From contig JAQTOL010000254.1 in assembly GCA_028748945.1 (NCBI GenBank), positions 1 through 5,402 of the forward strand: a stretch of DNA of 5,402 bases, written 5' to 3'. The notes under the pieces are model-generated. The model did not search any database, had not been told where the DNA came from, and saw only the letters and a program-made list of their open reading frames with translations. Each line of letters begins with the position of its first letter. The stretch's first letter is position 1. A program made the translations under genes and the position numbers. Origin of the DNA: Paludibacter sp. Lineage in GTDB: Bacteria; Bacteroidota; Bacteroidia; Bacteroidales; Paludibacteraceae. Below, piece by piece: positions 1-5,218 of the stretch.

Positions 1-216
1 AACCCCCGAGTGAAATTTTATCACTCCCGACTGTCAAGTCAACACTCCCGAGTGTGATTTCAGCACTCCCGACTGTCAAGTCAACACCCCCGAGTGTGAT
101 TTTGGCACTCCCGACTGTCAAGTCAACACTCCCGAGTGCAATTTTATCACTCCCGACTGTCAAGTCAACACTCCAGAGTGTGATTTCAGCACTCCTGACT
201 GTCAGGCTAACACTCC
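1..216. repeat. 42-bp tandem repeat array (minisatellite), truncated by the window edge
   Basis: Units start at 41, 83, 125 and 167. The copy at 1-40 lacks its first two bases, and a stub (AACACTCC) lies at 209-216. Each unit is two related 21-bp halves, roughly AACACTCCCGAGTGTGATTTC and AGCACTCCCGACTGTCAAGTC. The first half holds a small inverted repeat, ACACTC-CC-GAGTGT (42-55 in one unit), and the second holds GACT-GTCA-AGTC. Units are contiguous with no spacers, and the rightmost copy is the most degenerate. Because 42 is a multiple of 3, both strands keep long open frames through the array, including a minus-strand frame open from 253 to the edge, but neither has a convincing start. The array probably continues to the left. 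Function unknown. Confidence 0.93.
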
Positions 217-285
217 AACTTTGTCGCCTCCCTCGGATAGCAGGGGGATTCAATGGTTATCATATTTACGTGAGTTCGATATAAG

Positions 286-473
286 AATATTTTCAAATTT
301 TGATAATATTTTGATTAATAATAAGGGAATAAGGTTGTAATATTCTTTTTGATTTTCTACTAAGGTTGCTTTTATAAATAAGGTTTTAAAATGCTGAGAA
401 ATAACCTTATTTTATTTTTTAAACCTTAGTAGTAAGAAATTAGGTAATTATAAAAAACCTAATTACCCTAATT
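286..473. repeat. AT-rich cluster of nested inverted repeats
   Basis: No gene is visible between the tandem array and 687. This part holds four inverted repeats. A quasi-palindrome pairs 286-297 with 299-310 (11 of 12 bases). CTACTAAGGTT at 357-367 pairs exactly with 422-432. Nested inside it, AAATAAGGTT at 376-385 pairs exactly with 403-412. AATTAGGTAATT at 438-449 pairs with 461-473 with one bulged base. The string AATAAGGTT also occurs directly at 328-336 and 377-385. This could be a structured RNA, a decayed mobile-element end or a transcription stop region; the sequence does not decide which. Confidence 0.6.
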
Positions 474-564
474 TTCAATTAGCTGTGTAATTTGTTATCT
501 CTTACTCACGTTAGTTTAAGTTTATAGTTAAGACTATTTTCCTCCTCACCCTCGTGCCGCACGT

Positions 565-595
565 CCCCCCGATAGCCCCGATAGCTATCGGGGGG
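565..595. repeat. GC-rich palindrome built on CCGATAGCTATCGG, copy 1
   Basis: An 18-bp perfect palindrome, CCCCGATAGCTATCGGGG, occupies 576-593. Its left arm is duplicated: CCCCGATAG occurs at 567-575 and again at 576-584. The right arm can therefore pair either with the adjacent copy or with the outer copy, the latter giving 11-bp arms (565-575 with 585-595) and a 9-base loop. The core recurs at 3283-3296. It stands out as GC-rich in AT-rich DNA and resembles a dispersed REP-like palindrome. It lies downstream of the cargo gene, so it could also help stop or stabilise that transcript. Confidence 0.8.
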
Positions 596-599
596 AAGC

Positions 600-618
600 A
601 AAAAAGTCAAGACGACTT
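600..618 (-). terminator. Possible weak intrinsic terminator of the T9SS cargo gene
   Basis: On the minus strand AAGTC-GTCTT-GACTT is followed directly by a T run (complement of the A run at 600-605). The stem is only 5-6 bp and lies about 70 bases past the stop codon, so it is weak. The stronger palindrome at 565-595 comes next in the same direction and may do the same job. Confidence 0.35.
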
Positions 619-686
619 CAGGTTCCATTCAATTGCAAGCAAAAGCTAAAAAAAAGGACCTCGAAATAAATCGTTTTTCACCCGAT

Positions 687-2963
687 CTATTTTTTGATAA
701 ACCGGATATAGTTACTTTTATCCGAATCAGGTAATTTTATAAAATAAATTCCTGCAGGCAGGGTACGAACATCAATCTTATAGCCTTCAACGAATGATTT
801 ATTGAGAACACAATTTCCACTAATATCATAGATTTTAGCAGTTGATATTGCTGATTCACTGTTGATATTAATAAAATCAATAACCGGATTTGGATAGACT
901 GACAACGATTTGTTATTACTCAAGGGATTTTGAATTCCGGTATTATTGCTATAATGAGCAATTTCACCGTAGTCACCTGAAATCCAACCGTTATTTTCGT
1001 CCCAGAAAACTACATTGAAAACACTGTATTGAAATGGAACTTGTGTTGGTGTCCAGGAATTTCCCCCATCCGATGTTTTTAAAATGTATTCCTCGGGACT
1101 TCCTGAAACAGAACTTCCAAAATAGCAGACATTCGCGTTTAAAGCATAAACCGATCTGAATTGTGCTTCCTGATTTTGATTTGTATTGCTAAGCGTTGTC
1201 CAATGTGCTCCACCATCTGTTGTTCTCATAAGTAAAGCATTTCTTCCAACAATCCAACCGTGTAATACATCCGAAAAATAAATGGCTTTTACTGATCCAA
1301 CATTCGTTACTTGTGTTGTCCAGCTTAAACCTCCATCGGTCGTGTGAAGTATATCATAGTTTGAACCTATGGTTGAAGCAGAAGCGCCAAACATCCAACC
1401 ATTTAATGCATCTACAAAATAATAAAATCCACCAACCGGATTTGTAACGCCATTAATTACGTTCCAATCTGTTCCGCCATTTGTTGTTTTGTAAAGTAAA
1501 AAATATCCATAAAGTGAATTGTAAACAGATGCCCAACCGGTATTATTATCCGCAAACTGAACCTGCATTCCAACATCGCCATTTACTGACAGGTCTTTTT
1601 GCAAAACACCCAGGTAATATGCACCAGAGCCATCGGTTAGTGTATTAATTCCAAGAGTTTTATCAATGCTTAAAAAACCATCTGCATCAGTCGACGGACT
1701 AAAGCCTGTAAGTATCCCATCAGCAGCAATGGAAATGGAACTGGTCATGTCGGAAACAAGCTCATTGTTGTGCATTATGTTCGATACGGAAACACTACCG
1801 GTTGAATTTATTTTATACTGACAATGTAACCAGGCTGATGATGAACTACCAATGGATACAGCATGAACTTGCCAAATTCCTGTCATATCGGCTGCTGAAT
1901 AGCTAATTGTATTTTGTCTTTTCTGCATAATGCTCAAATTACACACGCCACCATCTCCTGATTGGGTTATAAAAATAGTCTGTTTATCGGCACTCATGAA
2001 ACCATTATAATCAGAACCAGCGGAAGTAATTGTCCCTGTTGAAGACATTGTTCCTGAAAATCCCTGACTAAACGGACCGTTAGCTGTAGTTACTGTTGTC
2101 GTTCCATTTCCGGTGGCATCCATAACAGTTGTTCCATATATCCAGCTTGCATGAGGTTGTGTTTGAATGGAATGTAATTCCCAGGTTCCCTGCATATCGG
2201 CTGTTGTATAAACTATTGATGGATTTACTTTTTGCCAGATAATAAGGTTATATCCTCCACTTCCATCGGTTTGAGTGATGATCATCAGGTTTTTATCGGC
2301 ACTCATAAAACCATCCATATCCGTACCCGGAACTGTGAATCTACCTTTTGAAGTAATATTAAACGGAGTGGTTGAACTGTGGGTACTTGTCTGTCCCTGA
2401 TTATTTGTAGTTGTATAACTGGAACTTAAGTCTGCTGCAATAGTTGTACTTCCATAAGCCCAACCATTAAATACATTCGCATCATTCGGGTTATCTACAA
2501 ATAAAGCATGTACCTGCCATGTTCCCACCAAATCGGCAGCACTATAAGTTACCGAAGCCACCAATTTTGGAAAATCTTTCTTGGTCCAGTCTGTACCTCC
2601 ATTCGCAGTTTGGTACATGGTTGCTCCGTTAGGATTATCCAAATTTCCGTATGTTTTTATCGCCCAACCGTGAGTTGCATTTGGCCAACTCATGGTTAAT
2701 CCAACATCAGAGGGATTACTCATTGACGTATCAGCCGGAAAGGGAGTAACTACATTCCATTGAGCACCTGCATTTGTGGTATGAAGCAAGTTGCCACTGT
2801 TACCACAGGCAATCCAACCTTCCGTAGCACTTACAAATTGCATTTTCCCCAAGATTTCTAATCCCAACGGACTCGTTTGAGTTGTCCATTGCGCAAATGT
2901 GGGTTCAATATTAATAAAAATAAAGATGGAAGTGAAAATGGTAATCAGGTAAAGCTTTTTCAT
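687..2963 (-). CDS. Secreted YCF48/BNR-like beta-propeller protein with three inserted repeat domains and a T9SS sorting tail
   Basis: 758 residues from the chosen start. A signal peptide (about 1-24, MKKLYLIT... then TFA-Q) targets Sec. Propeller signatures of the form GW..G..G.ilkT.dGG..W lie near 49-69, 99-126, 476-500, 522-548, 569-588, 612-637 and 659-674 (the last short), which suggests seven blades. Between blades 2 and 3 sit three related domains at about 139-246, 251-349 and 353-456, each opening SAADxxGTWQVH-like and closing with D-x-D/N-G-F-M/L-S-x-D-K and a final LQK/MQK. Residues 687-758 form a type A T9SS sorting domain (LSVYPNP, KIYDISG, LPAGIYFIK, FIKK), so the mature protein should be exported and cleaved or anchored at the surface. 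The frame stays open to an ATG at 3044, but the 27 extra residues would bury the signal peptide, so I start at 2963. No strong Shine-Dalgarno is seen. YCF48-like propellers in this phylum are common in secreted proteins of unknown role; no catalytic residues can be named. Confidence 0.93.
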   Translation of the reverse strand: MKKLYLITIFTSIFIFINIEPTFAQWTTQTSPLGLEILGKMQFVSATEGWIACGNSGNLLHTTNAGAQWNVVTPFPADTSMSNPSDVGLTMSWPNATHGWAIKTYGNLDNPNGATMYQTANGGTDWTKKDFPKLVASVTYSAADLVGTWQVHALFVDNPNDANVFNGWAYGSTTIAADLSSSYTTTNNQGQTSTHSSTTPFNITSKGRFTVPGTDMDGFMSADKNLMIITQTDGSGGYNLIIWQKVNPSIVYTTADMQGTWELHSIQTQPHASWIYGTTVMDATGNGTTTVTTANGPFSQGFSGTMSSTGTITSAGSDYNGFMSADKQTIFITQSGDGGVCNLSIMQKRQNTISYSAADMTGIWQVHAVSIGSSSSAWLHCQYKINSTGSVSVSNIMHNNELVSDMTSSISIAADGILTGFSPSTDADGFLSIDKTLGINTLTDGSGAYYLGVLQKDLSVNGDVGMQVQFADNNTGWASVYNSLYGYFLLYKTTNGGTDWNVINGVTNPVGGFYYFVDALNGWMFGASASTIGSNYDILHTTDGGLSWTTQVTNVGSVKAIYFSDVLHGWIVGRNALLMRTTDGGAHWTTLSNTNQNQEAQFRSVYALNANVCYFGSSVSGSPEEYILKTSDGGNSWTPTQVPFQYSVFNVVFWDENNGWISGDYGEIAHYSNNTGIQNPLSNNKSLSVYPNPVIDFININSESAISTAKIYDISGNCVLNKSFVEGYKIDVRTLPAGIYFIKLPDSDKSNYIRFIKK
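1596..2549 (-). repeat. Three tandem ~100-residue domains inside the cargo protein
   Basis: Repeat 1 is encoded at about 2226-2549, repeat 2 at 1917-2213 and repeat 3 at 1596-1907. Shared features are an opening (Y)(S/T)(A/T)AD-(L/M)-x-G-(T/I)-W-(Q/E)-(V/L)-H, an early tryptophan in an (A/S)W-x-(Y/H) context, a glycine- and threonine-rich middle, the motif D-x-(D/N)-G-F-(M/L)-S-(A/I)-D-K, then T-Q/L-x-D/G-G-S/D-G and a closing QK. Repeats 1 and 2 still share DNA, for example TATCGGCACTCAT in both at the GFMSADK motif (plus-strand sense of the window), while repeat 3 has diverged. The pattern suggests small beta-sandwich or lipocalin-like folds, which is inference only. Confidence 0.85.
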
Positions 2964-3089
2964 TTCATTGTTGTCAGAGTTTAAGGTGCTGACGCCGCAC
3001 TTCTTTAAAAATAAACTATGTTGTTTAAAATCAAGATGAAGCAAGAGAAATAAAAGAAAAAGAATAAGGTGTAAATATCAGCATATATT

Positions 3090-3122
3090 TCTGAAAAGTT
3101 TACATGTTTTGGGTTAAATTTG
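3090..3122 (+). promoter_or_regulatory. Possible Bacteroidota-type promoter for a short plus-strand transcript
   Basis: TAAATTTG at 3115-3122 matches the Bacteroidota -7 consensus TAnnTTTG exactly. The upstream element is poor: TCTG at 3090-3093 against TTTG, with a 21-base spacer that is slightly long. A transcript would begin near 3129. An 11-bp direct repeat, AAGTTTACATG at 3096-3106 and 3124-3134, lies either side of the -7 box and could be an operator. Confidence 0.35.
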
Positions 3123-3128
3123 CAAGTT

Positions 3129-3219
3129 TACATGAAATTAATTTATTTGGAGGGAAAAACAGGAATCTATTGTTCAATATGTTGCGCCCTGTATCCGGAA
3201 GGAGCGCTTCCGGATTTTT
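3129..3219 (+). ncRNA. Candidate ~90-nt small RNA ending in an intrinsic terminator
   Basis: The limits are inferred from the -7 box at 3115-3122 and the T run at 3215-3219. No plus-strand gene lies upstream, since the neighbour at 687-2963 reads away on the minus strand, so the terminator here needs its own transcript. A 34-codon frame (ATG at 3132, TAA at 3234) runs through the segment. It would start three bases after the predicted first base, and its last codons lie past the terminator, so it is unlikely to be a normal gene. I recognise no known RNA family. Confidence 0.35.
3193..3219 (+). terminator. Intrinsic terminator, plus-strand orientation
   Basis: ATCCGGAAG (3193-3201) and CTTCCGGAT (3207-3215) form a 9-bp GC-containing stem with loop GAGCG, followed by TTTTT and then A/T-only sequence. 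On the minus strand no T run follows the hairpin, so it is directional. It cannot serve any of the three minus-strand genes in the usual way. Confidence 0.7.
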
Positions 3220-3282
3220 ATTTAAAACACGGCTAAAACAATACTGAGCTTCAATTCCTGCTATCTTTCCAACGCGATACCC

Positions 3283-3296
3283 CCGATAGCTATCGG
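3283..3296. repeat. GC-rich palindrome CCGATAGCTATCGG, copy 2
   Basis: A perfect 14-bp palindrome identical to the core of the copy at 565-595. It has CC on its left side like copy 1, but AACGCG instead of GGG on its right. CGCG at 3273-3276 and 3299-3302 could extend the stem across an internal loop. With copy 1 it brackets the cargo gene. The GC-rich surroundings (to about 3325, GGAGAGGGGG) contrast with the flanking DNA and suggest a dispersed intergenic repeat. Confidence 0.75.
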
Positions 3297-3397
3297 AACG
3301 CGCGGGAGCAAGGTTTGGAGAGGGGGTTATTGGTCTATCGTTTATACCGATAAAATAAAAACCGGTTAAATATGTCTCTGTGAATTAAGACACAAAA

Positions 3398-3712
3398 AAG
3401 TGGGTGTCTCAAAAGTCTATTTGACTTTGAAAAAACTTACAGATTGGAAGTGTAGCCTGCAAGGCTAATATATACTAGCCCAAGGTGCAACCTTGGGGTT
3501 CTTTGAATGGAATAGGTTTTCGGGCTGCAAGCCCAGTATAATATATTGAAATAAAATATATTGCCCCTTCAGGACGCATTGTGTATTTGTTGCATTAAAC
3601 CCAATGCGCCACTTCGTTTTGCATTGGGCTGGTATATGCCGGGCTTGCAGCCCAAAGGCACTTTCAATTTGAATGATAAAGAAAAGTGGATGAACTTTTG
3701 AGACACACACTT
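3398..3712. mobile_element. MITE-like, hairpin-rich element with 19-bp terminal inverted repeats
   Basis: The ends AAGTGGGTGTCTCAAAAGT (3398-3416) and its complement at 3694-3712 match at 18 of 19 positions. The interior holds a series of hairpins: 3453-3467 (TAGCCT-GCA-AGGCTA), 3479-3497 (CCCAAGGT-GCA-ACCTTGGG), 3522-3534 (GGGCT-GCA-AGCCC), 3600-3607 with 3621-3628 (CCCAATGC/GCATTGGG), and 3641-3653 (GGGCT-TGC-AGCCC, the exact reverse complement of 3522-3534). Overlapping open frames here on the minus strand (3465-3710, 3569-3757) have no protein features and follow from the repeat sequence. The layout resembles dispersed non-autonomous repeats in Bacteroidota intergenic regions. It starts 14 bases after the stop of the methyltransferase gene and may end that operon's transcript. 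No target duplication is clear. Confidence 0.65.
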
Positions 3713-3726
3713 AAAATAAATCACTT

Positions 3727-4263
3727 TTAATTGTTTTGCTTGTTTTTTTGTATCCACGGAAAAAACAGGGAAACCTTTTTGCGGTAGGCAATATATTCTT
3801 CGCCAAAATCCTGTACTAATCTCTTTTCTTCTTTTGGCACCACAACGGTGAGCATAAATACCACGAATGCACAGACCAGCAATACAGCATTGACAGCATT
3901 AAGAAACAGTGCAAAAGCCAGATAAATACTAAAAGTGCCAAACAACATGGGATTTCGGGTGTATTTATAGGGACCTGTTACTACCAGATGTTCTGTTTTC
4001 GGGCTGATTTTGATCTTTCCTATTTCTACGGGACCACCTTTGCCGATTGTGTTTTGAAAAACCAGTGACCGGATGGCAAAGTATATTCCGATGGACAGCA
4101 ATATCCCGATAATGATCCATCGCAGTACCGGATTTGAGATTATTTCCAGGCTGTAAAGCGTATTCAATAAAAAAGTCATACGATAAAGCAAATACGGTAC
4201 GAGTACTAAAACAAGTAATCCACCCACAACGTATCCTGTTATCATCTGTTGATTTTTATGCAT
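3727..4263 (-). CDS. Integral membrane methyltransferase-like protein, ICMT/PEMT family
   Basis: 178 residues, a normal length for the small bacterial members of the isoprenylcysteine carboxyl methyltransferase / phospholipid methyltransferase group. Hydrophobic segments lie at about 8-27, 47-68, 107-122 and 124-142. The family signature is intact: TGPYKYTRNPM at 96-106, then two acidic residues E145-E146 in VPKEEKRL and FGEEYIAYRKKV at 153-164, ending in FFPW. In characterised relatives this C-terminal half binds S-adenosylmethionine and methylates a membrane-embedded or lipid-linked acceptor; the acceptor here is unknown. The ATG at 4263 has a good ribosome site six bases upstream; Met7 is an alternative. 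The gene lies 34 bases after the lipoprotein gene and is probably co-transcribed with it. Confidence 0.93.
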   Translation of the reverse strand: MHKNQQMITGYVVGGLLVLVLVPYLLYRMTFLLNTLYSLEIISNPVLRWIIIGILLSIGIYFAIRSLVFQNTIGKGGPVEIGKIKISPKTEHLVVTGPYKYTRNPMLFGTFSIYLAFALFLNAVNAVLLVCAFVVFMLTVVVPKEEKRLVQDFGEEYIAYRKKVSLFFPWIQKNKQNN

Positions 4264-4269
4264 GTGTTC

Positions 4270-4276
4270 CCTCCTT
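4270..4276 (-). promoter_or_regulatory. Strong Shine-Dalgarno of the methyltransferase gene
   Basis: AAGGAGG on the minus strand, six bases before the ATG at 4263. It fixes this start over Met7 and is notable because many Bacteroidota genes lack such a site. Confidence 0.8.
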
Positions 4277-4297
4277 TCTGTTTAACGTTCATCCGGT

Positions 4298-5086
4298 TCA
4301 ATCGCTGATTATTTTTTTCCCAAATGTGTAACTGACCCCTGCCGATAATTTTATCAGCGGTACGGCCAGCAATGTTTCTGTGTTTATAATAAAAAAGGAC
4401 CGGGCATTCAGGGTTGGAATGGTCAACCCCAACTGTAGAAAGCCTTTTAGTTTTCCTCTCCCTGCTTTTAAGGTGACGGCAGGTTCAAGATTCATAAAAT
4501 ACAGAGTCGCATCGGTATATAAGCGGGATTCGGTATTCCAGAATTCAAACCGGTCGTATAAGTAAGCATTTACATGATATAAGTAAACATAATTTGCCCG
4601 CAGATCGAATGCTACCGAGGAGGATTTTCCACTATAGGCCACTCCGGGTTGAATAAACAGATTGATAGCACTGGCACTCGCTTCGGGGTAGGTATTATAG
4701 CTATTGTCAATTTTATCGGAACTGTGACCAAAACCACTGCCGGCATAACATTGAAAGATCCCGGTTCTCTTGTCTCCGAAAGTATTGAAGTAACCTGCAC
4801 CCGCTTCCACCGAAAACAGCGTAAGCCTTTCAACAGAATTATCGGCACTTTTGATGCTGCGGTGATGAACCATTCCGTCCATCAGGATACCTGTATGATC
4901 GGAAAGGGCATATGCTCCCTGCAAATTATATAAACCTGTTCCCGATAATCCGAGCACGGCCGATGTGTTGATTTCTCCTTTTTCTTTCAACAAAGGGGAA
5001 TGAATGGCGTTGGGCTTGTAGAGTGTCACACAAACCGGGAGAATAAGCTGCATTCCGAAAAACAATAGCTGTAGGACTGTTTTCAT
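4298..5086 (-). CDS. Predicted outer-membrane lipoprotein, beta-barrel-like, unknown function
   Basis: 262 residues from the ATG at 5086. The N-terminus is a hydrophobic export signal ending at Cys19 (ILPVC), followed by V-T-L-Y-K-P-N and PLLKEKGEIN (about 31-40). In Bacteroidota proteins of this type the cysteine is usually the lipidation site in an SSC-like context, so here the lipobox is atypical (V at -1). The body alternates short polar and aromatic or hydrophobic stretches, with GxGYFNTFGDKRTGIF near 97-111 and a final GVSYTFGKK, as expected for a small membrane barrel or beta-rich surface protein. No catalytic motif is seen. An in-frame TTG at 5101 adds five residues and is better placed relative to an AAGGAG (5111-5116), so the start could be there. 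It is the first gene of a likely two-gene operon with the methyltransferase. Confidence 0.87.
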   Translation of the reverse strand: MKTVLQLLFFGMQLILPVCVTLYKPNAIHSPLLKEKGEINTSAVLGLSGTGLYNLQGAYALSDHTGILMDGMVHHRSIKSADNSVERLTLFSVEAGAGYFNTFGDKRTGIFQCYAGSGFGHSSDKIDNSYNTYPEASASAINLFIQPGVAYSGKSSSVAFDLRANYVYLYHVNAYLYDRFEFWNTESRLYTDATLYFMNLEPAVTLKAGRGKLKGFLQLGLTIPTLNARSFFIINTETLLAVPLIKLSAGVSYTFGKKIISD

Positions 5087-5110
5087 TTTGCCGGAATTCA
5101 AAATCAGTAA

Positions 5111-5116
5111 CTCCTT
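5111..5116 (-). promoter_or_regulatory. Shine-Dalgarno-like site that leaves the lipoprotein start ambiguous
   Basis: AAGGAG on the minus strand lies 9 bases before TTG (5101-5099) but 24 bases before ATG (5086-5084). The spacing favours the TTG; codon preference and the neat MKTVLQLLFF signal start favour the ATG. Confidence 0.5.
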
Positions 5117-5136
5117 TTTTGGGATTAATCGGAAAG

Positions 5137-5150
5137 ACTGTAATTACAGT
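5137..5150. promoter_or_regulatory. 14-bp palindrome upstream of the operon, possible operator
   Basis: ACTGTAATTACAGT is a perfect palindrome lying 51-64 bases upstream of the ATG at 5086, where a repressor site could sit. A perfect 14-bp palindrome is expected about once in 16,000 positions in random sequence, so chance is a real possibility. No convincing -7 box was found near it. Confidence 0.35.
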
Positions 5151-5218
5151 GATAAAACAATTGAAAGAAAATAAAGTTTTAGATGGTCACACTCCCCATG
5201 GTTTGTTTACGCTAACGA

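Noticed and set aside
1..216. CRISPR array
   Set aside because: Units are contiguous and diverged, with no unique spacers between conserved repeats and no cas gene in view.
54..284. 76-residue plus-strand frame
   Set aside because: It is the plus-strand reading of the tandem array; openness follows from a 42-bp period, and the part past the array has no protein features.
2508..2699. 63-residue plus-strand frame
   Set aside because: Antisense shadow of the cargo gene, with no start signal or domain.
2964..3044. 27-residue N-terminal extension of the cargo protein
   Set aside because: It would place a charged segment before a textbook signal peptide starting MKKLYLIT, so the internal ATG at 2963 is the better start.
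2964..3090. Promoter of the cargo gene
   Set aside because: No minus-strand TAnnTTTG with a spaced TTG or TTTG was found; the best, TAGTTTAT, matches poorly.
3465..3757. Two overlapping minus-strand frames of 81 and 62 residues
   Set aside because: Both lie in the hairpin-rich element, one overlaps the 3' end of the methyltransferase gene, and their sequence is dictated by inverted repeats.
4134..4933. Several 61-94 residue frames on both strands
   Set aside because: They overlap the methyltransferase and lipoprotein genes in other frames, with no recognisable protein features.
5188..5200. Single outlying copy of the left-end tandem repeat (CACACTCCCC)
   Set aside because: Only about 8 bases match and the flanks do not, which is within chance.
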